Shown here: positions 41,448 through 50,397 of the stretch, one piece after another
How the letters are laid out: the number at the start of each line of letters is the position of its first letter
How positions within the stretch are numbered: the stretch's first letter is position 1
NCBI GenBank assembly: GCA_050291245.1
Contig: JBNKJP010000022.1
Coordinates: forward strand, 62,001-126,000
Length of the DNA stretch: 64,000 nt
Direction: 5' to 3'
Source: Thiodiazotropha sp050291245
GTDB lineage: Bacteria; Pseudomonadota; Gammaproteobacteria; Chromatiales; Chromatiaceae
Translations under genes and position numbers: made by a program
Notes under the pieces: generated by a model
What the model saw: the letters and a program-made list of their open reading frames with translations, nothing else
Database searches by the model: none
Told to the model about the DNA's origin: nothing

Positions 41448-41558
41448 GGGCCGTTTGCGTGGACTCGGCTAACTGGGAAAGTTTCGGCCGAAGGGACGAA
41501 CACCCAAGGAGGGGTTAAAAGTGTCTGTACCAGTTAGCCGAGTCCACGCAAGCGGCCC
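41448..41558. repeat. 111-bp element with 29-bp inverted repeats
   Basis: Arms at 41448-41476 and 41530-41558 match over 29 bp with a single mismatch; they contain TGCGTGGACTCGGCTAACTG. The 53-nt loop holds the palindrome TTCGGCCGAA. Too long and too perfect for an ordinary terminator and without a T tract. A small MITE-like element or a structured RNA are the main options. Confidence 0.75.
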
Positions 41559-41622
41559 AGTTCGGATCGCGTTTTGATCACCGAAGCTTGATCGGAACCC
41601 AAGGCTTAAACAGCACACCGTC

Positions 41623-41642
41623 ATCCCGGCGAATGCCGGGAT
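41623..41642. repeat. REP family 2 palindrome
   Basis: ATCCCGGC-GAAT-GCCGGGAT, perfect 8-bp arms, preceded by GTC. Same family as 34560 and 57985. Confidence 0.75.
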
Positions 41643-41818
41643 CCAGAAAGCTCAAAAACTTCGCGTTCAGCGCTTCAGACGAATCCTCTTCCTCCCTGAC
41701 AAGTAAAAAAGTCACATATCCGGCGTGTTGCATTCGATACGTTCCCAAGCCTGGGATTTGAAATCATAGAACCATGGAAGTGGTTCATCCATGACGACAA
41801 ATATCAGGAGAGAGGAAA

Positions 41819-42574
41819 ATGACTGTGCAGCATCAACGCGAATCCGTTCATCACTCAAATACCGATGATTACCTCTTTGAACAGATCGACAACACGGGTT
41901 CCGTAGGCCTGCTCGACACCACCCTGTCCCTGTCCCGGCCCCAGCTGTTCCGCTCCCTGACCCGGGCTGGAGAGGATTCCCTTCTTCAGGGCCAGGCAAA
42001 GCGTTATCTGGACATCATCGTGGCCCTGGTGCTCTTGCTCATCGCAAGCCCCCTCATGTTGAGTGTCGCGGCGCTGATCTGGTTGAGTACTTTGGGACGG
42101 GATCCGGTGTTCTATCGCCAGCTTAGGGTCGGATATGAAGGACTTGAATTTTATGTACTGAAGTTTCGCAGCATGCGCACCGATGCGGAGAAAGACGGCG
42201 CCCGCATGGCGGCAAAGAACGATGATCGGGTAACCCGCATCGGCCGATTCATTCGCAAGACTCGGATCGACGAGCTGCCCCAGTTGTTCAACGTGTTAAG
42301 GGGGGATATGAGTTTGGTGGGGCCGCGTCCGGAGCGCCCGGAATTTGTCTCGAAGTTTGAGAACGAGATCGAGGGCTATGCCTATCGGCATCAGGTCAAA
42401 CCCGGGATCACCGGACTGGCCCAGGTGAGCTATCCCTACGGGGACTCGATTGAGGATGCGGCCAACAAGCTGTTCTATGACCTGACCTATGTCCGCAAGA
42501 ACAGTGTCGGATTCGATCTGATGATCCTGCTGAAAACCATTCCGGTGGTGTTGACCGGGCACGGTGCACGGTAA
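41819..42574 (+). CDS. Bacterial sugar transferase (polyprenyl-phosphate hexose/hexosamine-1-phosphate transferase)
   Basis: 251 residues. One membrane helix (about 63-84, KRYLDIIVALVLLLIASPLML) and the conserved catalytic region: LKFRSMRTDAEKDG, RIGRFIRKTRIDELPQLFNVL, GDMSLVGPRPERPEF and HQVKPGITGLAQVSY. This is the small monotopic WcaJ/ExoY/PglC type that loads the first sugar phosphate onto undecaprenyl phosphate for exopolysaccharide or glycan assembly. The 60-residue N-terminal extension lacks the multi-helix domain of large WcaJ proteins. No other polysaccharide genes are in the window, so it is an orphan initiator here. A perfect REP hairpin follows it. Confidence 0.9.
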   Translation: MTVQHQRESVHHSNTDDYLFEQIDNTGSVGLLDTTLSLSRPQLFRSLTRAGEDSLLQGQAKRYLDIIVALVLLLIASPLMLSVAALIWLSTLGRDPVFYRQLRVGYEGLEFYVLKFRSMRTDAEKDGARMAAKNDDRVTRIGRFIRKTRIDELPQLFNVLRGDMSLVGPRPERPEFVSKFENEIEGYAYRHQVKPGITGLAQVSYPYGDSIEDAANKLFYDLTYVRKNSVGFDLMILLKTIPVVLTGHGAR

Positions 42575-42645
42575 GGAAAACCTGTTGGTTGGTTCGGATA
42601 GTCCGTGTGAAAACGTCAAGAGATTTTGACTGGAATCCCATCTCG

Positions 42646-42684
42646 TTTTTCTCGTTCCCACGCTCTGCGTGGGAACGAGAAAAA
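42646..42684. terminator. REP unit acting as bidirectional terminator
   Basis: A REP palindrome extended to perfect 18-bp arms, TTTTTCTCGTTCCCACGC and its complement, around TCT. Flanked by T on one side and A on the other, it lies between the convergent sugar transferase and the 42691 gene, ideal for terminating both. Confidence 0.75.
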
Positions 42685-42690
42685 ATCACC

Positions 42691-42918
42691 TCAATCGACG
42701 GGATACCACTTGCCAGGAGGGTCCACGTAGATCCATGGGGTATCGGCAGCTTCTGTAATTGTTAGAGTACGGACTTTGAGGATTTTAGTGATCGGTGGAT
42801 GTTCACCTGTCCCATTATCTGTTATCGGGTTCCCATTTTCGCTCGTAACTTCTATCGTGCCGTTAGACATTAATGTTAGATTGTACTTGTATGCGGAATT
42901 GTTTGGGTTATCACTCAT
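42691..42918 (-). CDS. Small unknown protein, paralogue of the 43172 protein
   Basis: 75 residues, no signal peptide, no cysteine. It aligns with the last 65 residues of the protein at 43172-43465: (Y/F)xxxLMxxxGxxxxT, EHPPIxxIxxxRTxTIxEA, then WIYV(D/N)PPGxW at the C-terminus. No known family comes to mind. Last gene of the minus-strand series behind the large exported FecR-TPR-barrel gene, 253 bp from its paralogue. Its own weak leader may include a promoter. Small, conserved in pairs and ending in an invariant Trp/Pro-rich tail, it could be a ligand, a small structural protein or a peptide precursor; none is demonstrated. Confidence 0.65.
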   Translation of the reverse strand: MSDNPNNSAYKYNLTLMSNGTIEVTSENGNPITDNGTGEHPPITKILKVRTLTITEAADTPWIYVDPPGKWYPVD

Positions 42919-43171
42919 TTTATTTGCTCTTTAGCTTTAAGCGAAGGATTGCTGATATGGATTTTCTGAAAACCATAAGAGAACATCTCTTGATGTCTAT
43001 ATCGATTATCTGAAACAGGCCAAGTGTAGCTTACTTTTAGTTAAGTAAGGTCTTTTTGCTTATGTCTTCGCTCTACCACTGTATTTTAGTTTGTCAGACA
43101 TCTGACCTCTATTTTTTAGGGTGTCAGGGTTCAGGCTGTCTACCCCTCCCTCCAATCTTCAGGGAACCTGG

Positions 43172-43465
43172 TCATACTCTACGCCAGACTCCTGGTGGGT
43201 TAACGTAGATCCACCTGGAACCAGTCGCTTCGATGATTGTTATGGTTCTGGTGTTGATGATCTGTTTGATGGGGGGGTGTTCCGTCGTGCACTCCTCTCC
43301 AATACAGTTTCCATGGCAATCTGTTATATCGACTGAACCATCAGGTTTAAGCATTAAATGATAGTCGAATGCTGAAGTGTTTCTACAGTGGTGCTCATGA
43401 TGCTCACCGTGTTCATGGTGTTCACCGTGTTTATGGTGTTCATGGTGTTCAGGTTTGCGGGTCAT
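43172..43465 (-). CDS. Small protein with His/Glu-rich N-terminus, paralogue of the 42691 protein
   Basis: 97 residues. The N-terminus (about 5-27) is nearly all His, Glu, Lys and Gly (EHHEHHKHGEHHEHGEHHEH), encoded by short tandem DNA repeats. It is followed by a Cys-containing stretch (HHCRN; TDCHGNCIGEEC) and the shared C-terminal region with HPPIxxIxxTRTxTI and WIYVNPPGVW. The His cluster and four cysteines suggest metal binding. It starts 38 bp after the large FecR-TPR-barrel gene, so it is probably co-transcribed with it. No signal peptide. Function unknown; loss of the His-rich part in the paralogue argues for a modular N-terminus. Confidence 0.7.
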   Translation of the reverse strand: MTRKPEHHEHHKHGEHHEHGEHHEHHCRNTSAFDYHLMLKPDGSVDITDCHGNCIGEECTTEHPPIKQIINTRTITIIEATGSRWIYVNPPGVWRRV

Positions 43466-43502
43466 TGTTGTGTTCCCCTTGTTACGAAATGGTTTGAAAT
43501 GG

Positions 43503-46500
43503 TTAGCGGAAATTTAAAGAGATTGTGCCATAGACGGTTCGTTCCGCAGTAAACATTGACGGTGAACCAGTAGCGCTCGGATCATCGGTATCGTAGCTAC
43601 TACGATCTTCAAATTGTAAATCCTGATCGAATAGATTTTTTACTCCGATGGAGATGGATCCATATCTATCCTTGAATCTGTAACTGAGAGCGAGATCAGT
43701 AACAAAACCGTTGTCTTCTCCGTCGTGTGACATCCCATATAGGTCAACAAAGCTTCCTTTCTGGTCGATATAGGTTGTCGAAAGTGACGTGGTGATGCCG
43801 GCAGAATGGAAGTAGCTAAGTGTGACAGGTAATCTGTGAGTTGTTAGTTTGATGATTCCGTCTGGGGCTAAAACAGTTTGAGCTTCATTGAGAGAGTGAA
43901 CGGCTTTTTCAAGGTTGTATCGATTGTAGTCGTACTCAATGTTAAGTGCCCAGGATCGTGATGGTGTCCAATTCAGCCAGAGGTTGGAATACCTGTCGTT
44001 ATACTTCAGATCTTGATTGCTGCTTGGGCCAGGCATTGATGTGTCAATTATCTCAAGCGGGCTGGTGAGTTTTCGGTACATTGAGGAGGCTCCAAAATGG
44101 AGGTTTTCCGAAAATCTATCAGTATAAGCCAGGCCGTAGTTCCACGAATCCGTCATGTCGATGTCGTCGAATAGCTGGTTAAATCCGACAATTTGCGAAG
44201 GCTCCAATGTTTCATACTGAGATGCCCTTATGACACTGGTTCTGTTGCGGAAAGCTGCCAGATGAAACGCACTCCCATTTTCAGTGGATAGTTTAAGGCC
44301 GATTTTTGGGTAAGCTTTTTTTGTGTCATCATCGGATTCATGCTTTTCCTGGAGCAGGGTGATGCCCCCTGAAACAGAGAGTAGCGAAAGTGTATCGTAA
44401 AAAGCATATCCATAGAGCCTGGTTTGTGATGCTTTATCATCATAGGAATATGTATCGCCGAACCCAGGATATTCCGGATAATCATAGGTATACGTGGCTT
44501 TATCATGCATGGTCTGTCGACTGATTCCCGCCAGCCAAACAACCGGGTTTGCGTTGCCTTGAATTTGAGATTCATAAAGCCCGGTTTTTCTTTCGGCATC
44601 ATTTTGATCCACTAGCTCAGGGGTTTGCTGGGCTGTTTTGGTGTCTTGGTTTCGTCGTATGGCCGTCAACAACAGCTTTATGTTCGCTGGAAGTAACTGA
44701 TTGAGGCCAATGCGAGTTGTGGATACTTCATTCTCAATGTGCATGTTGTTATTGGTAAGTTCCGGAACCAGTCTCTGAGAAGCATCTCCTTTATCTTCCT
44801 TTGAGTTACTCGCTTCAATCTGAATTGTAGTGCTGTTTGTCAAAGCAAATTGGGCAAACCCATTGATGATATCCTGCTCGAAGTCGAAGGGGTTTTCAGC
44901 CAGATCCGTTTCGGAATGGTATTGTCCCACGCTGAACGCTAAGCGGTCGGTCAATCCTGCCGCGATGGCGTCGTTACTCCAGGTGCTGTTTTCGCCGACC
45001 GAGGCGTCCAATTGCAACGCCATGCCGTTGCGAGTGAATAGTGGGTTGTACTCCTGGTAGGAAAGATTCTCCGGGCCCGCGCCGTCAAGTAGCCCCAGAT
45101 TGGCATTGTTCAACTGGGGTTGGAGTGGGTCCAAGCTCAAGGGTTGGGTCATCTTGGCCTGCAACAGTTCACTCAACCGGGCGGAGTCCCGATTAGTGAT
45201 GCCCAGATAACTGTCCGCCAGCAGGCGGTGGGCGGAGTGGTTACCAGGGTCCTGAGCCAGGGCATCGGTTGCCTGGAGGCGGGCCTGCTGCTCGAACCCC
45301 AGATCGCTGTAGATGCGGCCCAGGGCGGCGTGGCGGGCCGCTTCGTCCTGATCCAACAACTGCCGGGAACGGTAGACGCCCCGGTTGTCATTGAGCGCAA
45401 TGGCCTGTTGCTGGGCCTGCAGGGCCTCGACGGGACGATTGTCTGATTGCAGCAGGATCGATTCGTAGAACCAGGCGGTCGGGTCGTAGGGGTCGAGCTG
45501 CTTGGCCATGGTGAACTGTTGATAGGCGAGTGGTTCGCGCTTCTCTTCGTAGTAGGCCTTGCCGAGATAGCTGCGCAAGAGCGCACTACCCGGATCGAGC
45601 AGCACCGCGGTCTCGATCGCTTCCCGTCCCGGGGTCAGATCTCCCTGGCGGATCTTCACCAGTCCCTGTCCCAGATGCGGCAAGGGCGCTTCGGAGTCGA
45701 GTTTGAGGGCGGTGTCGAAACTCTGGCTGGCCTGTTGCAGGTCGATATCCCGCAGGGAGGCGAAGCCCAGCACCGTGTGGGCCAGGGCAAGGGACGGTTG
45801 CAGCTCCACGGCCTGTTGCGCGATCTGGCGGGCTTCGCCGAGACTCCCCGACATCAGGTGGACCTCTGCCAGGCGGGCCTGCACCAAGGCACTGCCGGGC
45901 GCCCGTTGCGCGGCCATTTGGCTGTCCTCTAGCGCAGCGGGAATGTCGAAGCGGGCCTGGTTCACATAGGATCGGGCCATGTAGGCGGCGGCGGATTGGG
46001 GGTCGGCCTGGATGGCCTGCTCTGCCCGTTGCCCGGCATCCTCCAGGCGGTTCTGTACGAGTGCCTCGATGGCCGATTTCGCCAGGGCGTCGGCGCTGCC
46101 GGGTTGCTCGGGCAGGGGGGGGTAATAGAGTGCCCAGGCCACCGCGTCATAGGGCCTGGCAATCGCGATCTTTACCGGTGCCTGACCGGTTTCCGTGTGG
46201 GATGCCTGGTCCGCGCTGAGTGTCACGCTGCCCTGGTCGTTACGGGTTACCACCACGCCTTCCAGAACCGTCACATCGGTGGCCTGGTTCTCGATGCTGA
46301 CCACGAATTCGGTGCCTTCGATGGAGGCGTTGACATAGGGCGTGCCCACATCCATGCGTTTAGGTGTGCGGCTGATGGAGTGGATCGCACCGCGTATCAG
46401 TTCCAGAAGGGAGGGGGCCGACGCCTCGATATCGGTCAGGGTGAGCGCTGAGTTGTTGCTGAGCCGCAGCAGGGTGTCATTGGCCAGGCGCAGTGCGGCG

Positions 46501-46727
46501 CGGCTGTCCTGCTGGGTGCGCACGGTGTCTCCCGGGCAGTAGGATTCGTCAAGTTGGGCCGTCTCCCAGTTATCCTGGTCGGCCTTTTTCGCTTCGACCA
46601 CCCCCTCGAGGGCGATCAACTGGGCGATGGGGGTACATTCCGCCGCATGGAGCTGAGCGGCGGCGAGTCCGATCGCACCGATCAGGGAACATTTCACGAA
46701 CTGGTGAAGAGGGCGGAAATGTGGCAT
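43503..46727 (-). CDS. Exported FecR-domain / TPR / outer-membrane beta-barrel protein
   Basis: 1074 residues from the ATG at 46727 with AGAGGA upstream. Signal peptide (about 1-28, ending LAAAQLHA). A FecR domain follows (about 45-185: LEGVVEAKKAD, YCPGDTVRTQQDSRAALRL, NASIEGTEFVVSIE, VTVLEGVV). Then about nine TPR units (215-520: AEQAIQADPQSAAAYMARSYV, AVELQPSLALAHTVLGFA, ALKLDSEAPLPHLGQGL). The last 500 residues are strand-rich, alternating and aromatic, ending TISLNFR like an outer-membrane barrel of TonB-receptor character without a visible plug. It should sit in the outer membrane with its N-terminal domains in the periplasm. Upstream lies the CHASE2 cyclase, downstream the small paralogous proteins. 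Role unknown; transport or surface sensing is inferred. Confidence 0.82.
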   Translation of the reverse strand: MPHFRPLHQFVKCSLIGAIGLAAAQLHAAECTPIAQLIALEGVVEAKKADQDNWETAQLDESYCPGDTVRTQQDSRAALRLANDTLLRLSNNSALTLTDIEASAPSLLELIRGAIHSISRTPKRMDVGTPYVNASIEGTEFVVSIENQATDVTVLEGVVVTRNDQGSVTLSADQASHTETGQAPVKIAIARPYDAVAWALYYPPLPEQPGSADALAKSAIEALVQNRLEDAGQRAEQAIQADPQSAAAYMARSYVNQARFDIPAALEDSQMAAQRAPGSALVQARLAEVHLMSGSLGEARQIAQQAVELQPSLALAHTVLGFASLRDIDLQQASQSFDTALKLDSEAPLPHLGQGLVKIRQGDLTPGREAIETAVLLDPGSALLRSYLGKAYYEEKREPLAYQQFTMAKQLDPYDPTAWFYESILLQSDNRPVEALQAQQQAIALNDNRGVYRSRQLLDQDEAARHAALGRIYSDLGFEQQARLQATDALAQDPGNHSAHRLLADSYLGITNRDSARLSELLQAKMTQPLSLDPLQPQLNNANLGLLDGAGPENLSYQEYNPLFTRNGMALQLDASVGENSTWSNDAIAAGLTDRLAFSVGQYHSETDLAENPFDFEQDIINGFAQFALTNSTTIQIEASNSKEDKGDASQRLVPELTNNNMHIENEVSTTRIGLNQLLPANIKLLLTAIRRNQDTKTAQQTPELVDQNDAERKTGLYESQIQGNANPVVWLAGISRQTMHDKATYTYDYPEYPGFGDTYSYDDKASQTRLYGYAFYDTLSLLSVSGGITLLQEKHESDDDTKKAYPKIGLKLSTENGSAFHLAAFRNRTSVIRASQYETLEPSQIVGFNQLFDDIDMTDSWNYGLAYTDRFSENLHFGASSMYRKLTSPLEIIDTSMPGPSSNQDLKYNDRYSNLWLNWTPSRSWALNIEYDYNRYNLEKAVHSLNEAQTVLAPDGIIKLTTHRLPVTLSYFHSAGITTSLSTTYIDQKGSFVDLYGMSHDGEDNGFVTDLALSYRFKDRYGSISIGVKNLFDQDLQFEDRSSYDTDDPSATGSPSMFTAERTVYGTISLNFR

Positions 46728-46956
46728 GGGTTGTCCTCTGCGTAAATAGAGATGCCTGACCTCACCCACAACCTTACGCGCAGCACCTGTGTGATCCGCT
46801 TGAGTAAGCCACCCTCTCCCCGGTGATGGGTGGCGTTTCGGTCAGGTGTTGGATTTAATAAGGCATCCCCAAACAAGGGTTATATCCCGCCATAGTATCG
46901 AATATTGTTAAGTATGTGAATTTATTTCACATTTGCGAACAGGGCCGGAAGGGCGG

Positions 46957-49128
46957 TTACAGGGCCGTCCTTCGGGTATTTCGGCGTTCCCGGTATTGTT
47001 GCAGGTAGTACTGCGTGGGACCGTCATCGGGGAACTGTTCAAGGATCTTTTCAAACTGCCGGTTTGCGGCATTCCGGTCACCGCGTTGCCAATCGGCCAA
47101 GGCCAGGGCGAAGGCCTTGTGCAGGCTTTGGGTGCCCGGATCCGCATGCGCTTCGGTGGCGGCGATTTCGTGCAGAATGACCGGTTGCTGTTTCCCGGTG
47201 ATCATGAACTGGCCCAGTTCCCGGGTGACGATTCCCCGCAGGTGTTTCACGAATTCGTCGGAGGCGAGTATACGGGTGCCGAACTGTTTGTTGATGTTCT
47301 CGATCCGCGAGGAGGTGTTGACGATATCCCCCACCGCCCGGTACTCGAAATGGTCGATGGCACCCACATGACTCATGACCAGATCGCCGCAGTGCAGACC
47401 CATGCGGGTGAAAAGCTTGGGTTCCAGGTCCGAAACGCGGATCAACTCGTCGATTTCGAGGGCCGCCAGACAGGCCTGCTGGGGCAGTTCCGGGTCGGCA
47501 CTGTTGGCGGGCCAGATCGCCAGCATGGCATCCCCGATGACATCGGAGACCACCCCGTTGCGATAGCGGATCGGGGTGAACAACAGTTCGAAATAGCGGT
47601 TCAGATACTTTTGCAGTTCCTCGGGTGACATGTTCTCGGCCAGGGCCGTGTAGTTGGCCGCATCGGTGGCCAGGCAGACCCCGAAGGCCGAATCGAACTG
47701 GCGATGGGGTTGGATATTGTCCTTTACCAGTCGATCGATGACATCTCCCGGCAGGTAGTAGCCAAACAACTGGCGCAGCCGTTCCCGACTTTTGCGAATC
47801 TGTCGGTAGTGGTTCAACTGGCTGACAATCATCGCCACCGGCATCTGCAGCGCCAGGGGAAGGAACCAGGGTAACCAGAGATTCTGCAGGTAGAACAGGG
47901 CGTAGACACCGATGCAATAAACGCCGCTGAACAGGCCGCCTGCCGCAAGCCCGCTGAGTCCGGGAATGTTTCGCAGAATCAGGGTGATGAGCAGTCCGTA
48001 TCCCAACAGTATCGAAGCGCTCAGGGTTGGATTATGGGACAGGGTCTCTTGATGGCGCAGGTTGGCATAGGCGGTAGCGGCGATTTCGACGCCACTGAGG
48101 TCCAGTCCGTTGGGTTGGGAGAATACGGTATAGAAGCCGTCTTTCTGTCGCGGCTGGTAGTCACCCGAATAACCGACAAACACGACCTTGTCACGAAACA
48201 CGGACCAGTCGGTTTTTCCTCCGTTGAGCAGATCCTGGATGGGATGGGTACGAATGCTGCCGGGTGGTCCGTAAAAGTTCAGGTAGGGACGGGTGGGGCC
48301 TTTATACAGCCCGATCAGGGTCAATAGTTCGGTATCGAGCTTGGATCCGGGATACTCTGATTGGTGTTGCATAAGGATTTCGTACAGCTGTTTGGTGAGT
48401 CCCTGATTGCCACGCAGTTGCTGTGCCAGTCTCGAGGTCTGATGGGGCAGCTCTGGCAGGCCCGTTGCGGGCAATTCGGTTCGGGATATCAGATCACGCA
48501 GCCGTTCACCTCGGGGATCGAGGGCATGATGCAGGGTCAGCGCCGGGAGCGAAATCTGCTGCTGGGCGCCGCTGAAGGTCCAGAATCGACTGACCCTGAT
48601 GGGGATTTTTGGCAGGACGAAGGGGGCAATGCCGAGGGCCGCGTCGGCAATCAGGGGCGTGGGGGGGATCAGCTGTTCCAGGTGATGGGTCCGAGCACCG
48701 TCGTTGAGTTGCTGTTGTTGCAGATAGGCCACCAACAGTACGTTACCCGCGTTGCGCATGGCCCGGGCCATATCCGTGTCGGTGTCATGCTCTCGGGCCT
48801 TCTTGAAGAAGACGTCATAGACGATGAGGGTGGCGCCCCCGGTACTCAAGCCTTCGATCAGTCGGGCATGCAGGGAGCGGGGCCACTCCGGAATCTCCTC
48901 ACCCAGTCCCAGTTGGGATGAGGTTTTACCATTGATGGAAACGATTTCTACATCCCGGGGCGGTGGGCGCTGGCCGCGCAGGTTGAACAGCAGATCGAGC
49001 CCGACCTGTTCCTCCCAGGTCCTGCTGCCCGGCAGAAGGTTGATCGTCACACCCAGTAGCCCGACCAGGAGCCCCAGCACGAGGGTGAATGCCAGCTTGT
49101 GTTTTTCGACTTTCATACCTGTGGTCAT
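46957..49128 (-). CDS. CHASE2-domain class III adenylate/guanylate cyclase
   Basis: 723 residues. First transmembrane helix (about 11-32), extracytoplasmic CHASE2 domain (about 40-365: VEIVSINGKTSSQLG, WPRSLHARLIEGLSTGGATLIVYDVFF, KVVFVGYSGDY), three more helices (about 375-445) and a cytoplasmic class III cyclase domain (490-640). Catalytic features are kept: metal-binding Asp in CLATDAANYTALAE and IGDAMLAIW, and the transition-state pair Asn/Arg in VGDIVNTSSRIE. The C-terminus has a short TPR-like helix pair. It makes cAMP (or cGMP) in response to an external cue. It shares the divergent region with a Crp-type regulator and precedes the FecR-TPR-barrel gene on the same strand. Confidence 0.93.
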   Translation of the reverse strand: MTTGMKVEKHKLAFTLVLGLLVGLLGVTINLLPGSRTWEEQVGLDLLFNLRGQRPPPRDVEIVSINGKTSSQLGLGEEIPEWPRSLHARLIEGLSTGGATLIVYDVFFKKAREHDTDTDMARAMRNAGNVLLVAYLQQQQLNDGARTHHLEQLIPPTPLIADAALGIAPFVLPKIPIRVSRFWTFSGAQQQISLPALTLHHALDPRGERLRDLISRTELPATGLPELPHQTSRLAQQLRGNQGLTKQLYEILMQHQSEYPGSKLDTELLTLIGLYKGPTRPYLNFYGPPGSIRTHPIQDLLNGGKTDWSVFRDKVVFVGYSGDYQPRQKDGFYTVFSQPNGLDLSGVEIAATAYANLRHQETLSHNPTLSASILLGYGLLITLILRNIPGLSGLAAGGLFSGVYCIGVYALFYLQNLWLPWFLPLALQMPVAMIVSQLNHYRQIRKSRERLRQLFGYYLPGDVIDRLVKDNIQPHRQFDSAFGVCLATDAANYTALAENMSPEELQKYLNRYFELLFTPIRYRNGVVSDVIGDAMLAIWPANSADPELPQQACLAALEIDELIRVSDLEPKLFTRMGLHCGDLVMSHVGAIDHFEYRAVGDIVNTSSRIENINKQFGTRILASDEFVKHLRGIVTRELGQFMITGKQQPVILHEIAATEAHADPGTQSLHKAFALALADWQRGDRNAANRQFEKILEQFPDDGPTQYYLQQYRERRNTRRTAL

Positions 49129-49431
49129 CGATGTCCACTATCCCGGTCGGTTACTACAGCGGTGATTGGCACATATGTCATGGGTCACACGATATCGAAT
49201 CCGGGGTCGCCCCACGTCTGTCCGTCCCTGAGTTTTCTGTTAAAGTTAACCTGTGTTCATCCAGAAACTTCAACACGCGGGTCTGTTTTTGGTACACCTG
49301 TGATGAGCAGATTGATGGAAGTGTACATCAAGCGCAGGGGAATGGGATGATGCCGGGAGGCGTCTCGGGAGGTATGCAAGGGGTTAGGGAGAGTTCGCCC
49401 TTCAACGTACATAACAAGAGAACGAAACAAA
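49129..49431. promoter_or_regulatory. Divergent region between the cyclase and the Crp-type regulator
   Basis: 303 bp. Possible Crp-like half sites are present (CTGTGATGAG near 49299; GGGTCACAC near 49183), but no full TGTGA-N6-TCACA palindrome. A GTTAA-AG-TTAAC element lies near 49241-49252. No gene. Regulatory assignment is weak. Confidence 0.35.
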
Positions 49432-50079
49432 ATGATCGAGAATATTTCCATATTCAAGGGTATGGATCCCGATGCTCTGGAATTGATCGAACAGCGCATG
49501 GTTCGCCGTACCTATCCGCGCAATACCATCGTTTTGTCGGAAGGGGATCAGAGTGACTCCATGTACGTGATTCTCAACGGCAAGGTCAAGGTCTATCTCA
49601 ACGATGAGAACGGTAAAGAGGCGATCATCAATTATCAGGAGGCAGGGGAGTATTTCGGCGAACTCTCCCTGATCGACGAGAGCAAACGCTCCGCCTCGAT
49701 CATGACCGTGGTCAAGTCGACCCTGGGGGTGATTTCCAAACAGGCCTTTCACGAGGTGCTGAAGGCCAATCCGGATATCGCGATCCACCTGCTTAAGGAT
49801 CTGGTCCAGCGGGTCAGGGCATTGACCGAAGAGGTGAAGAGTCTGGCGCTTTCGGATGTTTACGGTCGCCTGAGCAAGACCCTGTTGAGTCTGGCCGAGG
49901 AGCAGGAGGACGGTATCTGGGTCATCGAGGGTCATGTCACTCAGCAGGAACTTGCGAACCGCATCGGGGCCTCCCGCGAGATGGTCTGCCGGATCTTCAA
50001 GGATCTGGTCAAGGGTGGGTATATCTCTACCGCCCACAATCGCTTCACGATTAACAAGCAACTGCCTTCCCGTTACTGA
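49432..50079 (+). CDS. Crp/Fnr-family transcription regulator
   Basis: 215 residues. The N-terminal cyclic-nucleotide domain (about 5-125) includes GEYFGELSLIDESKRSASI, in which the Glu and the Arg-Ser pair that bind cAMP phosphate in CRP are kept. No N-terminal cysteine cluster exists, so it is not FNR. A dimer helix (KDLVQRVRALTEEVKSL) and a C-terminal winged HTH (VTQQELANRIGASREMVCRIFKDL, about 170-193) follow. It should bind cAMP and regulate promoters. Divergent from a class III cyclase, it probably reads the product of that enzyme; this link is inference. Targets may include the cyclase/FecR operon itself. Confidence 0.92.
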   Translation: MIENISIFKGMDPDALELIEQRMVRRTYPRNTIVLSEGDQSDSMYVILNGKVKVYLNDENGKEAIINYQEAGEYFGELSLIDESKRSASIMTVVKSTLGVISKQAFHEVLKANPDIAIHLLKDLVQRVRALTEEVKSLALSDVYGRLSKTLLSLAEEQEDGIWVIEGHVTQQELANRIGASREMVCRIFKDLVKGGYISTAHNRFTINKQLPSRY

Positions 50080-50291
50080 GTCCGTTCACCGCTTATAGCC
50101 CAAAACATCAAGGGCCCTTTTAAGGGGATTGAGCCGCAAATGTACGCCAATCACCAATAGCAGTTTTAAGTGTTGAGTTTTTAGTTTTGAGTGGATGAGT
50201 TCGCTGCGCTCACGGGTTATGGGCTCCCCCTCATCCTTAGGTGGGTGTTGTAAACGCATGCCGAGACTCATCTCAAACTGATTTTCGACTC

Positions 50292-50397
50292 GTTCCCACG
50301 CTCTGCGTGGGAATGCATACCGATGTTTCGTCGTATTACCCCGACTTGAGATGATCGGCAAACCCATGGTCTGCGTTCCCACGCAGAGCGTGGGAAC
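50292..50397. repeat. REP doublet F
   Basis: Palindromic units at 50292-50314 and 50375-50397 with a 60-bp spacer that begins GCATACC and ends GGTCTGC. Total length 106 bp, the same as doublets at 57863 and 61484. Confidence 0.85.

Larger units (their letters stand above)
41386..41818. other. Intergenic region with a large hairpin and a REP unit
   Basis: 433 bp without a gene. It contains a 111-bp inverted-repeat element (41448-41558) and a REP family 2 palindrome (41623-41642). A purine-rich GGAGAGAGG site precedes the sugar transferase start. Confidence 0.6.

Noticed and set aside
41448..41558. Integron attC site
   Set aside because: The arms contain GTTAGCC-like sequence, but the GTTRRRY/RYYYAAC core sites and the unpaired extrahelical bases of attC are missing, and no integrase is nearby.
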